NCBI GenBank assembly: GCA_964468725.1
Contig: CAYXVU010000008.1
Location: 1-52,667 of the forward strand
Direction of reading: 5' to 3'
Length of the DNA: 52,667 nucleotides
From: CAYXVU01 sp964468725
GTDB taxonomy: Bacteria > Acidobacteriota > Blastocatellia > UBA7656
In this document: in pieces, positions 15,651 through 24,048 of the stretch
Numbering within the stretch: position 1 is the stretch's first letter
How the letters are laid out: each line of letters begins with the position of its first letter
The notes under the pieces: model-generated
Database searches by the model: none
Told to the model about the DNA's origin: nothing
Seen by the model: the letters and a program-made list of their open reading frames with translations, nothing else
Program-made: the position numbers and the translations under genes

Positions 15651-16649
15651 TTAGAATGCCCAACGCGTGAGCACGGAACCGACCGTGAATCCGGCTCCCA
15701 CAGCAGCAAAGAGTACGAGGTTGCCTTTTCTCAAGCGACCATCGTCTATTGCATCACCAATCGCCAAGGGAATCGTGGCGGCTGTTGTGTTGCCATATTT
15801 GTGAATGTTTTTGACAACCCGCTTATCATCGAGTCCGAGCTTGTCGGCTGCTGCTTTGATGATTCGCAGATTCGCTTGGTGCGCGATAAAGAGATCCACT
15901 TGACTTCCGGTTAAGTGATTGCGCTCCAGTATCGAGCGACTAACTTCACCCATCTTTCGCACCGCATACTTGAAGACGGCCTGCCCTTCCTGATGCACAT
16001 AGTGCATCTTCTTTTCGACCGTTTCCTGAGAAGAAGGATTCAGGCTGCCGCCTCCGGGCATATAAAGATACTGACCGCCCGAACCATCAATTTCATGTAA
16101 GTAGTCGAGTATGCCAATCTCGTCACTTTCGCTCGGCTCCAGCAAAACGGCGCCCGCAGCATCCCCGAACAAGACGCAGGTCGTGCGATCTTCAAAATTG
16201 ATGATGCTGGACATAACATCCGCGCCGATGACGACAACTTTTGTATGCGTGCCCGCCTCGATGAATTGCGCACCGACCGTCAAGGCATAGAGAAAACCGG
16301 AACACGCCGCCGAAACGTCAAAGCCCCAAGCCCGCGATGCGCGCACCTTGTTTTGCACCAAACAGGCAGTTGCCGGGAAGAACATATCAGGAGTGACAGT
16401 GGCGACGATGATGAGTTCAATTTCGTCGGCTTCGATGCCGCGCCGTTTCATCAAGTCATCTAGTGCCATAGCCGCGAGGTCAGAGGTTGCCGTGCCGCGC
16501 TCGACCATATGGCGTTCGTGAATGCCCGTGCGTTCGACAATCCATTCGTGGTTGGTGTCGGTGATTTTGGCCAGATCATAGTTTGTAACGACCTTCGGTG
16601 GTACATAGCGACCCAGCGCCGTGATCTTCGCTCTGCGTGTCGATTTCAT
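15651..16649 (-). CDS. fabH: 3-oxoacyl-ACP synthase III (FabH)
   Basis: A 332-residue ketosynthase that condenses an acyl-CoA starter with malonyl-ACP to begin fatty acid synthesis. The catalytic triad is complete: C116 in VSAACSGFLYAL, H257 in FIAHQANLRI and N287 in YGNTTAATIP. The start-substrate loop EWIVERTGIHERH near residue 35-47 is also standard. I chose the ATG at 16649 because AGGAG lies 9 bp upstream and the family begins with the MKSTRRAKITALG stretch; a longer frame adds 34 unconserved residues. It stands alone, outside a fab cluster, so it may serve ordinary or branched-chain fatty acid initiation. Divergent from the membrane protein gene at 16850. Confidence 0.94.
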   Translation of the reverse strand: MKSTRRAKITALGRYVPPKVVTNYDLAKITDTNHEWIVERTGIHERHMVERGTATSDLAAMALDDLMKRRGIEADEIELIIVATVTPDMFFPATACLVQNKVRASRAWGFDVSAACSGFLYALTVGAQFIEAGTHTKVVVIGADVMSSIINFEDRTTCVLFGDAAGAVLLEPSESDEIGILDYLHEIDGSGGQYLYMPGGGSLNPSSQETVEKKMHYVHQEGQAVFKYAVRKMGEVSRSILERNHLTGSQVDLFIAHQANLRIIKAAADKLGLDDKRVVKNIHKYGNTTAATIPLAIGDAIDDGRLRKGNLVLFAAVGAGFTVGSVLTRWAF

Positions 16650-16849
16650 GAAGATGGCTCCTGTGAACGGTCGAGGCCGTTCTACGATTACGAAAACCTC
16701 TGCCGAAATAAAGCCCGATACTAGCACCCGCTCGTTTTTCGGCGCAAGCAAGGGCTCTGGCGCGCGCTGCTTGTTTCGATGCCTTCGTTATGTTATAGCC
16801 TATCAAGACGCAACGTGCAGGCAACCATAATCTCAAAGGAGGAAACCGC

Positions 16850-17548
16850 ATGTCGGACGTTACTCCGCCGCATCCTCTGAGCCTCAATCGCTTGATCCTC
16901 ATTCCCTCCCTCATCAGTTTGGCGCTCACGATCTTGCGATTGATCGGAGAATTGCAGCACTGGTCGGAGGGTTGGTTCAGCACAGACACGACCGGCGTCA
17001 TTCCCGGTAGCCGCTTCAGTTGGATCATTGGCATCACGTGGCTGGCATTGCCTTTCGGCGTGTACTTTGCCCTCAAACTGGCCGCCGCAGGTCAACTGCC
17101 GGACTCCGTTGGCCGAGCCTTCGCCTGCCTGATGTTCGGTTTCCTGATTGCCTATGGAGGACTATTCATACTCCGACCTCGTATCCCTCTCGATTTCCCG
17201 AAGATCTTGCTCTACATCTGGTCGGTGATAGCGGTGGCGGCGTTGTTGCAATGGTTTGGATGGCGGGCGCTCTGCAAAACTCTACTTGCCTACGGACTGG
17301 CGGCACGCATTCCGGTCGTCATCGTCATGTTTCTGGCCATGCTGGGCGATTGGGGAACGCATTACGATTATGTTGGCATGCCTGCCGAATTTCAGATGCC
17401 GCTGGCACAGAGATTCTTTTGGTTGGCCTTCTTCCCTCAATTGATCTTCTGGGTCGGGTTCACGGTATTGGCCGGTTCGTTCGCCGGAGTGATTACGGTT
17501 TCACTCTATCGCGTCTTCAAACCGGCGCAACCAGCCATGCAAGCCTGA
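16850..17548 (+). CDS. Multi-pass membrane protein, paralogue of 18435-19109
   Basis: A 232-residue integral membrane protein with about six hydrophobic segments and no recognised domain. It shares an extended pattern with the gene at 18435: opening LILIPSLISLALTILRLIGE, then GISW-type, FGVYFALKL, LFKALxTYGLAARIPV-like (here LCKTLLAYGLAARIPVVIV) and DWGTHYDYVG with PQLIFWVGFTVLAGS near the end. Strong conservation of the Y-G-L-A-A-R-I-P-V and W-G-T-H-Y-D stretches suggests functional sites. An AAAGGAGGAAACC ribosome site precedes the ATG. The intervening gene encodes a YafK-type cell-wall enzyme 18 bp downstream, so all three likely form one operon acting at the envelope. Function unknown. 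Confidence 0.8.
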   Translation: MSDVTPPHPLSLNRLILIPSLISLALTILRLIGELQHWSEGWFSTDTTGVIPGSRFSWIIGITWLALPFGVYFALKLAAAGQLPDSVGRAFACLMFGFLIAYGGLFILRPRIPLDFPKILLYIWSVIAVAALLQWFGWRALCKTLLAYGLAARIPVVIVMFLAMLGDWGTHYDYVGMPAEFQMPLAQRFFWLAFFPQLIFWVGFTVLAGSFAGVITVSLYRVFKPAQPAMQA

Positions 17549-17566
17549 CAGATCGGAGATGATGGG

Positions 17567-18385
17567 ATGGTTCGGTTTCTCTGTTTCTCCGCGTCGATTT
17601 TCTTATTGGGTTGCGCGATGACTTCTTCCACTCCCGAGCGACCAGCTTCGCAACCGATAAGTCAGCCGTCGTCCGATAGCGCCAGCCCGCAAACTCCAGC
17701 GCGCGGCTTCAAAGCACAGCAGGCACGTTTCGAGCGCGTACGCACAGCGATTGCCGAAAAAGAAGCGGAGGTCAGAAAGCAGTTTGCGGAAAAGAGTCTC
17801 GCCTATCCTCCGACCAGCATCTTTCTGCGCGCCTTCAAACGCGAGCGCACGCTAGAGGTGTGGATTAAACAAGAGGATGAGTATGTACTGCTAACCGTGT
17901 ATGCCGTGTGTGCGGCATCGGGCGATTTGGGGCCGAAGCGACGACAAGGCGATAGCCAAGTGCCGGAAGGCTTCTATTATATTGATCGCTTCAACCCGGT
18001 CAGCAATTTTCACCTCTCATTAGGAATCAACTATCCCAACGAATCGGATCGTCTGCTTGGCGACCGGGGCAATCTCGGCGGCGACATCTTCATTCATGGA
18101 AACTGCGTTTCCATTGGCTGTCTGGCCATCACCGATGACAAGATCAAAGAGTTGTACTTGCTGGCCATCGAAGCGCGCGCCGCCGGACAGCAACGAATTC
18201 CGGTTCACATCTTCCCTTCGACTATGGACGACGCGGGCATGCAGCGTTTGCAGCAAGAAGCCCAAACGAATCCGACTTTGCTAACCTTCTGGCGTAATTT
18301 GAAAGCCGGTTTTGACGCATTTGAACAGTCGCGTCGCCTGCCCTCGGTTACCGTTGACCGACAGGGGCAGTACGCGATTCGCTAA
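17567..18385 (+). CDS. YafK/DpaA-type L,D-transpeptidase-fold lipoprotein
   Basis: A 272-residue lipoprotein: the signal MVRFLCFSASIFLLGCAM carries a lipobox LLGC with the lipidated Cys at residue 16. A disordered Ser/Pro/Gln-rich linker follows. The YkuD-fold catalytic domain at about 75-215 contains VPEGFYYIDRFNP and the active-site block FIHGNCVSIGCLAI, with H177 and the nucleophile C185. This version of the motif is that of E. coli YafK (DpaA/LdtF), which cuts or modifies crosslinks between peptidoglycan and Braun-type lipoprotein rather than making 3-3 crosslinks. The family is clear; which reaction occurs here is not. A GGAG 8 bp upstream supports the start. It is sandwiched between two paralogous membrane proteins in one operon. 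Confidence 0.87.
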   Translation: MVRFLCFSASIFLLGCAMTSSTPERPASQPISQPSSDSASPQTPARGFKAQQARFERVRTAIAEKEAEVRKQFAEKSLAYPPTSIFLRAFKRERTLEVWIKQEDEYVLLTVYAVCAASGDLGPKRRQGDSQVPEGFYYIDRFNPVSNFHLSLGINYPNESDRLLGDRGNLGGDIFIHGNCVSIGCLAITDDKIKELYLLAIEARAAGQQRIPVHIFPSTMDDAGMQRLQQEAQTNPTLLTFWRNLKAGFDAFEQSRRLPSVTVDRQGQYAIR

Positions 18386-18434
18386 CCGATCCATCAGGCA
18401 ACCAAAACCAACTGACCCCATCAGGAGAAAACGC

Positions 18435-19109
18435 ATGGCAAATCATTCGGAAACCAATATCACCAAACTCATCCTCATCCCCAGCCTGATTACGCTCGCC
18501 ATTACCATCTTGCGATTGGTTGGCGAGTTGATGAATTGGACGCCGATTCTCTTCAACCGCAATCCAGGCGGCGGCGGCGCGCTGTTAGGCATCTCGTGGC
18601 TGCCGCTGATTCTCGGCATCTATTTTGCGCGCAAGCTGATTCAAGCGGGCGACGTGCCCGAAACTAGCGGTGGGCGCGTTATCTTGTCGGCAATTGGCGG
18701 CATCGCCTTGATGTTCGGCGCTGCTTACTTCGCCTTCGGACAAGGCCCCAGCCTTGACTCACCGGTAAAGTTCATCGCCGGAATTTTGGCCTTCGTCATC
18801 GCTATGCTGGTGCCCTTCAACGCCTGGCGCAAACTCTTCAAGGCGCTGTTCACCTATGGGCTGGCGGCGCGCATTCCTGTGGCGTTGTTGATGCTCTTTG
18901 CCATTCAGGGCAACTGGGGAACCCATTATGACGTGCCGCCGTCGCCGGACTTTCCTGTTACAGAATGGTTCACGAAATACCTCTTGATCGGGTTGATCCC
19001 GCAACTCTTCGTGTGGATTCCCTTCACCGTCCTGAGCGGCGCGCTCACCGCAGGCATCACCGCTGCTATCATGCAACGTGGCAAAGCAACAAAGATGGCA
19101 GAAGCCTAA
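18435..19109 (+). CDS. Multi-pass membrane protein, paralogue of 16850-17548
   Basis: A 224-residue membrane protein homologous to the first gene of this operon, with shared blocks LILIPSLITLAITILRLVGE, GISWLPLILGIYFARKL, TYGLAARIPVALLM, NWGTHYDV and PQLFVWIPFTVLSGAL. Both proteins have the same length range and order of hydrophobic segments, so they arose by duplication around the YafK-like gene. The start at 18435 is set by CAGGAGAAAACGC immediately upstream. A strong terminator follows 20 bp after the stop, closing the operon. No known family is recognised; with a peptidoglycan enzyme between them, a role at the inner membrane in envelope maintenance is a reasonable but untested guess. Confidence 0.8.
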   Translation: MANHSETNITKLILIPSLITLAITILRLVGELMNWTPILFNRNPGGGGALLGISWLPLILGIYFARKLIQAGDVPETSGGRVILSAIGGIALMFGAAYFAFGQGPSLDSPVKFIAGILAFVIAMLVPFNAWRKLFKALFTYGLAARIPVALLMLFAIQGNWGTHYDVPPSPDFPVTEWFTKYLLIGLIPQLFVWIPFTVLSGALTAGITAAIMQRGKATKMAEA

Positions 19110-19129
19110 AATTGACGACCAGCAAAACC

Positions 19130-19162
19130 AAAGCCGCCGAGTTTGACGCTCGGCGGCTTTTT
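19130..19162 (+). terminator. Rho-independent terminator after the YafK operon
   Basis: A perfect 12-bp stem, AAAGCCGCCGAG (19130-19141) with CTCGGCGGCTTT (19149-19160), has a 7-nt loop and runs straight into a T-rich tail. It lies between convergent genes and may also stop ino1 transcripts from the other side, where the T-run is weaker. Confidence 0.88.
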
Positions 19163-19190
19163 CTTCGATCAATTCCTAATCGGCCCTCGG

Positions 19191-20513
19191 CTAATCGTAA
19201 TACTCCAGTCCCAAGTGAGTGATGAGCTCTTCGCCTTGCAGGTGGCGCAGCGTGTTTTTGAGCTTCATCAACTGAATGAAGAGGTCATGTTCGGGGTAGA
19301 GGCCGGGAGCCGTCATCGGACTCTTGAAGTAAAACGACAGCCATTCTTGTATGCCGCGCAGGTTGGCGCGTTTGGCCAAATCGAGAAACAACGCGAGGTC
19401 TAAGACAATGGGCGCAGCCAGAATTGAATCGCGGCACAGGAAATCCACTTTGATCTGCATCGGGTAGCCGAGCCAACCGAAGATGTCAATGTTGTCCCAT
19501 CCTTCTTTATTATCGCCGCGTGGCGGATAGTAATTGATGCGAACGATGTGACTGAAGTCTTTGTAAAGCGTCGGGTAGACGTCGGGCTGCAAGATATATT
19601 CGAGCACAGAGAGTTTCGACTCTTCTTTGGTCTTGAACGATTCGGGGTCGTCCAACACTTCGCCATCGCGGTTGCCCAAGATGTTGGTCGAAAACCAGCC
19701 ATGCAAACCGAGCAAACGCGATTTCAGTCCCGGCGCGATGATCGTCTTCATCAACGTCTGCCCGGTCTTGAAGTCTTTCCCGCAGATGGGCACATTGCGC
19801 TCAATCGCCAGCTTGGTGAGCGCCGGAATATCAACCGTTAGATTCGGCGCGCCATTGGCAAAGGGCACACCGGATTGCAGCGCGGCATAGGCATAGATCA
19901 TGGACGGCGCGATGGCCGGGCTGCTGGCGCGCAGAGCTTGTTCGAATGATTCAACGGTTTCGTGTTCGGCGCTCGGTTGCATGAAGACTTCGGTCGAAGC
20001 GCACCATACCAACACCACGCGGTCACAACCGTTAGCTTGCTTGAAATTTTCGATATCGGCTATCAACTGCTCGGCCAACTCCATTTTGTTTGCGCCCTGC
20101 TTGATATGCGTGCCGTTGAGCCGCTTGACATAATGTTGATCGAAGACGGCGGCCATCGGTTTGACCGCTTGCAACTCGGCTTTGAGTTGATTGACCAGAT
20201 CGCGTTCGAGCACGCCCGCATGCAGGGCGGCTTCATACGCATCTTCTTCGAAGATGTCCCACGCGCCGAAGACCAGATCATCTAGCGCCGCGAGGGCGAC
20301 GAAGTCTTTAATCAGAGGCACGCGGTTGTCCGTGCGTTTGCCCAGCCGAACCGTGCCCATCTGGGTGAGCGAGCCAATCGGCTCTGCGAGCCCTTTTTTG
20401 ATGGCTTCAACGCCAGCGATGAAAGTCGTGCTGACCGCGCCCAAGCCGACGAGCAAGACGCCGAGTTTGCCTTTGGGTTCTTCGACTGCGACCGGTGTTT
20501 TTGCGTTAGACAT
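19191..20513 (-). CDS. ino1: myo-Inositol-3-phosphate synthase
   Basis: A 440-residue cytosolic enzyme that converts glucose-6-phosphate to 1L-myo-inositol-1(3)-phosphate using tightly bound NAD. The dinucleotide-binding start is GVLLVGLGAVSTTFIAGVEA. Family blocks follow: FVALAALDDLVFGAWDIFE, DRVVLVWCASTEVF, NLTVDIPALTKLAIERNVP (normally ending in a GxDxKTGQT segment, here CGKDFKTGQTLMKT) and LGLHGWFSTNILGNRDG. The ATG at 20513 has GAAAGGA 6 bp upstream and fits the family start; a longer frame is unsupported. The product can feed phosphatidylinositol-type lipids or soluble inositol solutes. The PgsA gene in this window is of the CDP-alcohol transferase family, but nothing links the two directly. 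Confidence 0.93.
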   Translation of the reverse strand: MSNAKTPVAVEEPKGKLGVLLVGLGAVSTTFIAGVEAIKKGLAEPIGSLTQMGTVRLGKRTDNRVPLIKDFVALAALDDLVFGAWDIFEEDAYEAALHAGVLERDLVNQLKAELQAVKPMAAVFDQHYVKRLNGTHIKQGANKMELAEQLIADIENFKQANGCDRVVLVWCASTEVFMQPSAEHETVESFEQALRASSPAIAPSMIYAYAALQSGVPFANGAPNLTVDIPALTKLAIERNVPICGKDFKTGQTLMKTIIAPGLKSRLLGLHGWFSTNILGNRDGEVLDDPESFKTKEESKLSVLEYILQPDVYPTLYKDFSHIVRINYYPPRGDNKEGWDNIDIFGWLGYPMQIKVDFLCRDSILAAPIVLDLALFLDLAKRANLRGIQEWLSFYFKSPMTAPGLYPEHDLFIQLMKLKNTLRHLQGEELITHLGLEYYD

Positions 20514-20660
20514 GTGATTCCTTTCTGAAAGCCGTGAGGTCACTGCGCTGATTGACTCCCTCATTAAAGCAGAATTGGCGACCGCCGTTTTGTGCGATCT
20601 TGCTCACTTTTGTTGCTTGCTTGCTGTAATCAGTGATCCGTTTCTGGCTTGGGGCTATCG

Positions 20661-20754
20661 GTTGACAGAAGGCGAACCATATAGATGAGAAGGTCGCCGC
20701 CTGCCATCTTTTCGAATCACCTTTTCACCCTTTCACTGCGTCATCCCTTCACCC
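20661..20754 (+). repeat. Composite repeat element, copy B
   Basis: The core GATGAGAAGGTCGCCGCC (about 20684-20701), followed by TGCCATCTTTTCGAATCAC, is nearly identical to copy C. Five contiguous 8-bp units (20715-20754), for example TTTCACCC and CTTCACCC, come next. The 5' 7-bp array is degenerate here, with only one clear unit (GGTTGAC, 20660-20666). It lies between the ino1 start and the AraC-family gene. Confidence 0.7.
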
Positions 20755-20770
20755 TTGCTTTTCTTCCGGA

Positions 20771-21661
20771 TTATGGGCGGGCGCTATCGCGGTACTGGCG
20801 CGGGGTAATGCCAGTGATGGATTTGAAGACTTTGGTGAAGTGGCTCTGGCTTTGATACCCGACCGTTGCAGCGACGACGCTGATGGGAAGTGCGGTTTTC
20901 GCCAGTAATTCGCGCGCCCGTTCCAGCCGCAGGTTGGCCAGATAGACGTGCGGCGTCAGCCCGGTGATCTGTTTGAAGAGTCGAGCAAAGTGGTATTCGG
21001 ATAAGTAAGCGGCGGCGGCGATTTCTTCGAGCGCCAGTTCGCGCCCGTAGTTATCGTGCATAAACTCGATGGCGCGACGCAACCGGCGATCTACTAATCC
21101 GGCGCGTGATAACTCCATATGCGCGGACTGGCGAACGGTCAGATGGCCGCGCAACAAGTGAATCGCCAGTTGTCTGACCAGCGTTTCCAACATGGCTTCG
21201 TGCCCGGTTTTGAGTTCCCGAAGCTCGCTGATGACAGCAACCGCATTTTGCGTGATGATCTCATCGGTTGCGATGGCATGGCGAAACTGGATTTCGGCGC
21301 TAGCGCGGGTCAATCCCAATTCGGCAACCAGTTCGTTGACTAGAATCGGATCAAGAGCGATGGATACGAATTCCACTTGCGAACCGATTGCCGAATGAGT
21401 TTGACCGGGATTGGTAAAGACTGTCTGCCCGCTGGCAAATTTCATGTCCTGTGCGCCAATAGTCGCTGTCATCTGCCCCGACAAAATCACCGTCACGGTG
21501 AAGGCCGAATGCGCGTGCGCTTGAAACTCGCACCTTTCAGCCACCGTGTGGCGCAGCAGGAAACGCGGGTGGGTGAAAATGCGTTGGGCTGGGCTTGCCA
21601 ACGCCGCTTCGGAGATTGAGAGGTTGCCGCCGGTTTTTTGTTGATCGGGCATTCGGTTCAT
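20771..21661 (-). CDS. AraC-family transcriptional regulator with cupin domain
   Basis: A protein of about 296 residues. The N-terminal half is a cupin-like sensing domain (AHSAFTVTVILSGQMTATI, then FTNPGQTHSAIG). The C-terminal about 100 residues hold two helix-turn-helix motifs: ALEEIAAAAYLSEYHFARLF followed by KQITGLTPHVYLANLRLERA, and then LPISVVAATVGYQSQSHFTK with the closing FKSITGITPRQYR. That second helix-turn-helix pattern is the AraC signature. The ATG at 21661 is preferred over a TTG two codons earlier. It lies 57 bp downstream of the glycerophosphodiesterase gene on the same strand, and a composite repeat separates it from ino1. Its effector is unknown; regulation of neighbouring lipid genes is a guess. 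Confidence 0.9.
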   Translation of the reverse strand: MNRMPDQQKTGGNLSISEAALASPAQRIFTHPRFLLRHTVAERCEFQAHAHSAFTVTVILSGQMTATIGAQDMKFASGQTVFTNPGQTHSAIGSQVEFVSIALDPILVNELVAELGLTRASAEIQFRHAIATDEIITQNAVAVISELRELKTGHEAMLETLVRQLAIHLLRGHLTVRQSAHMELSRAGLVDRRLRRAIEFMHDNYGRELALEEIAAAAYLSEYHFARLFKQITGLTPHVYLANLRLERARELLAKTALPISVVAATVGYQSQSHFTKVFKSITGITPRQYRDSARP

Positions 21662-21718
21662 AGCCAACTGTTCGCAACGGTTGCGCTCCTCTTCGCCAAT
21701 GACGACGCCGAGGGTTGG

Positions 21719-22567
21719 TCAGGCAGGTGACGCTAAAACCTCCTGCAAGCGATTGGGAAAGTTCGTCATGATGGCATCCACGCCGCAAGCAATCAAGCGT
21801 CGCATACGGAGGGGACGGTTGGCCGTCCATACAGAGACAGAGAAGCCGCGCGCCTGCAAGGCCGCAACGGTGCGCCGACTGACCAGCCCGAAATGCAAGG
21901 CCGCTTCGTCGGCCTGGGCGCGCTCTACGGCAGCGATGATGGCGCGCGCGCCTATCATCCTCCGGCTCGATGCGGGCAATGTCACGGCTGTGCGAATATG
22001 CGGCGCACGGGTTTTGGTCTGTTTGATTGCCTGATGATCGAAGGACAACAGAGTGACCGACTCTTCCAATCCGAAGCGCTGTACCAGCCGCAGCGTCTGT
22101 TCGAGTAACGCATCGCGGTTTGCGGGTTGGCTTTTGAGTTCGAGGTAGAGGCGCGCGAGATTGGCCTGCCTTGCGAGCCTCAGAATCTGTTCAAGCGTTG
22201 GCACAGGCTGCCGGGCGAGGCGCAACGGACTGTGTGTCTGTTTGCGCAAGGCTTCGATCAGCGCGCGAGTGCGCGGGCGGCGCGCGAGCTTTTTTTCGAA
22301 CCAGCTACCGGCATCCAGTTCGGCCAACTCCGCCGCCGTACAATGGTAGACTGCGCCGCGTCCGTTGGTCGTGCGCTCAAGGCGACGGTCGTGAATGACG
22401 ATGGCCTGCCCGTCGGCAGAGAGTTGAAGATCAAGTTCGATACCGTGAGCGCCGAGCGCGATGGCCATCTCAAAGGCTGCCAAGGTATTTTCCGGCGCCA
22501 GTCCGGACGCGCCGCGATGCGCAATGACCAGCGGGCGGCGGGGATTGGATGAGGAGTCGAAACTCAT
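21719..22567 (-). CDS. ugpQ: Glycerophosphodiester phosphodiesterase (UgpQ-like)
   Basis: A 282-residue GDPD-family TIM-barrel enzyme that hydrolyses glycerophosphodiesters, the deacylation products of phospholipids, to glycerol-3-phosphate and an alcohol. Catalytic and metal-binding residues are in place: H17 in VIAHRGASGLAPENT, E44 and D46 in HGIELDLQLS, and H59 in AIVIHDRRLERTTNG. No signal peptide is seen, so it is cytoplasmic like UgpQ rather than periplasmic GlpQ. An insertion of about 20 residues (ALIEALRKQTHSPLRLARQ) precedes the VPTLEQIL motif. It lies 115 bp after fur on the same strand and 57 bp before the AraC-type gene. Confidence 0.93.
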   Translation of the reverse strand: MSFDSSSNPRRPLVIAHRGASGLAPENTLAAFEMAIALGAHGIELDLQLSADGQAIVIHDRRLERTTNGRGAVYHCTAAELAELDAGSWFEKKLARRPRTRALIEALRKQTHSPLRLARQPVPTLEQILRLARQANLARLYLELKSQPANRDALLEQTLRLVQRFGLEESVTLLSFDHQAIKQTKTRAPHIRTAVTLPASSRRMIGARAIIAAVERAQADEAALHFGLVSRRTVAALQARGFSVSVWTANRPLRMRRLIACGVDAIMTNFPNRLQEVLASPA

Positions 22568-22682
22568 AAGTCAATGGCATCATAGGCGCTGCCTGCCGCC
22601 TGAGCAAATGGTGTATCGGGCGCAGTGCAGCGCAAGGAAGGCGCGAGTGACTGCGTGCAGGAGGGCAAGGTGAAGAAGTGAA

Positions 22683-23153
22683 TTAACTGACAGACGCTCG
22701 TCGGTGCGGCGGCTCGGCTTCCGCCTGTTGACAGTTGGCACAGATGCCGAAGATGCGATGGCTATGATGAAGCGGTTTGAAGTTATAGCGGCGCACAATT
22801 TCATCTTGCAAGCGTTCGATCTCTTCGTTATAGAACTCGAACAACGCGCCGCATTGCGTGCAGATCAGATGATCGTGGTGTTTGTGATTGTATTCGTGTT
22901 CGTAGAGAGTGCGACCGTCGTGAGATTCCAACTCGCGCGCCAGTCCGCACTCTTTCAAGAGCTTGAGGGTGCGATAGACGGTAGTGAATCCGATGGTGTG
23001 GTCTTTCGCTTTGACCAATGCGTAGAGGTCTTCGCTGGAGACATGGCCTTCGGTGTCCAAAAAGACGTCAAGAATGACATCGCGCTGCGCAGTCTTTTTC
23101 AAACGGGCGCGTTTGAGATGTTCGTGGAATAGGCGCGTCTCTTCGCGTTCCAT
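22683..23153 (-). CDS. fur: Fur-family metal-dependent repressor
   Basis: A 156-residue regulator with the winged-helix N-terminal domain (RLKKTAQRDVILDVFLDTEG and TIGFTTVYRTLKLLKECGLA) and the dimerisation domain carrying the metal sites. The Fur signature EYNHKHHDHLICTQCG (about residues 87-102) includes C98 and C101, and the second pair, C138 and C141, is in FGICANCQ, giving a complete structural zinc site. The protein most resembles Fur itself, but PerR- or Zur-like metal preference cannot be excluded from sequence. It has a strong candidate promoter with a palindrome lying in the spacer, which could mediate autoregulation. It is followed by ugpQ. Confidence 0.92.
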   Translation of the reverse strand: MEREETRLFHEHLKRARLKKTAQRDVILDVFLDTEGHVSSEDLYALVKAKDHTIGFTTVYRTLKLLKECGLARELESHDGRTLYEHEYNHKHHDHLICTQCGALFEFYNEEIERLQDEIVRRYNFKPLHHSHRIFGICANCQQAEAEPPHRRASVS

Positions 23154-23173
23154 AATCTTGCCAAGTCGGAAAG

Positions 23174-23202
23174 ATTATACATCGCAGCCGCGAGGCTGCA
23201 AA
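23174..23202 (-). promoter_or_regulatory. fur promoter with embedded palindrome
   Basis: On the reverse strand TTTGCA (23202-23197) and a perfect TATAAT (23179-23174) are separated by 17 bp. A perfect inverted repeat, GCAGCC-TCGC-GGCTGC (23184-23199), fills the spacer and touches the -35 box, so a bound repressor would block polymerase. It does not resemble the AT-rich classical Fur box. Confidence 0.6.
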
Positions 23203-23420
23203 ACGATGGGTCGGCAACGGGTCGGCTCGACCTATCTGGAGCCTGACGATACCGCTTTCTCTGAGATGAAGAGGCAGAGAGAAAATCATTACGCATTAGT
23301 TGTGCATTAATGGACTGTATTTGCATCTGTCTCTTTCCTCCACCGCTTTCCGGTTCGTTGCGAGAACAAAATGCCCTTGATGACGGGACAGCGAGCCAAA
23401 CGGCCTTTGCAAAAAACCAG

Positions 23421-23449
23421 TTGAGTCATAACGGAAATCCGCATATACT
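23421..23449 (+). promoter_or_regulatory. Candidate promoter of the PilZ gene
   Basis: TTGAGT (23421-23426), a 17-bp spacer and TATACT (23444-23449, 5/6 match) lie in the 418-bp spacer between the divergent fur and PilZ genes. They would give a leader of about 115 nt. The rest of this spacer shows no reading frame or repeat. Confidence 0.55.
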
Positions 23450-23571
23450 GGCCGCATCTTAAATCGGATACTCATTCGATAGATTTCTATGATTTCGGTT
23501 TCGACAACTGTGCAACCTGTTCCCCATTCCCGGCCTTATCCACTCGTGCCAAGTCAAAGGAGCTTTTTTGT

Positions 23572-24048
23572 ATGTCGGGCATTTGCGACCGCTGCAACGA
23601 ACGATCTAGCCAGATAGCAAACATCACAACCGTTGTCGAACTTGCCAGCCTCGCGCACCTCGGCTATCGCAACGTGTGTAACTTCTGTTATGACGATCTG
23701 CTTGCCGAAGCCAGCGAAATCGAAGAGAACGATGACGACCGGCGCAATGAACTGCGTGTCAAAGTGTCGCTCAAAGCGCGCATCGAAGGGAACACCTCAC
23801 ACCTCGACCCATTTTCCGAAGAGATGTTGATCGAAGAGATCAGCCCTTCGGGGTTGCGGCTGCACACCGGGCGCAGTCTGGAACCGGGTAGCTTGTTGAA
23901 AGTCGTCGTCCCTTCACACAACGTCGAAACCGCAGCCCTTGTCGAAGTCGTCTGGAGCGATAGCGGACAACGCAGCGTCGGGTTGAAATTGGTTGACCCG
24001 AGCGATGAATGGCTTGATCTATGGGATGATTACGCGCCGGGAGAGTAA
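23572..24048 (+). CDS. PilZ-domain protein with N-terminal zinc-ribbon-like motif
   Basis: A 158-residue cytosolic protein. Two Cys pairs, C5/C8 (ICDRCNE) and C36/C39 (VCNFCYDD), form a likely four-Cys zinc site in the first 40 residues. After an acidic linker comes a PilZ domain at about 56-150: the R-x3-R motif is R58-R62 in DDRRNELRVKV, and the second motif is E89-I-S-P-S-G where the c-di-GMP consensus is (D/N)-x-S-x-x-G. The Glu substitution makes nucleotide binding plausible but not assured. An AAAGGAG 8 bp before the ATG is good. PilZ proteins usually relay c-di-GMP to motility, polysaccharide or gene-expression targets; the target here is unknown, and adding a zinc module suggests protein contact. 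Confidence 0.82.
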   Translation: MSGICDRCNERSSQIANITTVVELASLAHLGYRNVCNFCYDDLLAEASEIEENDDDRRNELRVKVSLKARIEGNTSHLDPFSEEMLIEEISPSGLRLHTGRSLEPGSLLKVVVPSHNVETAALVEVVWSDSGQRSVGLKLVDPSDEWLDLWDDYAPGE

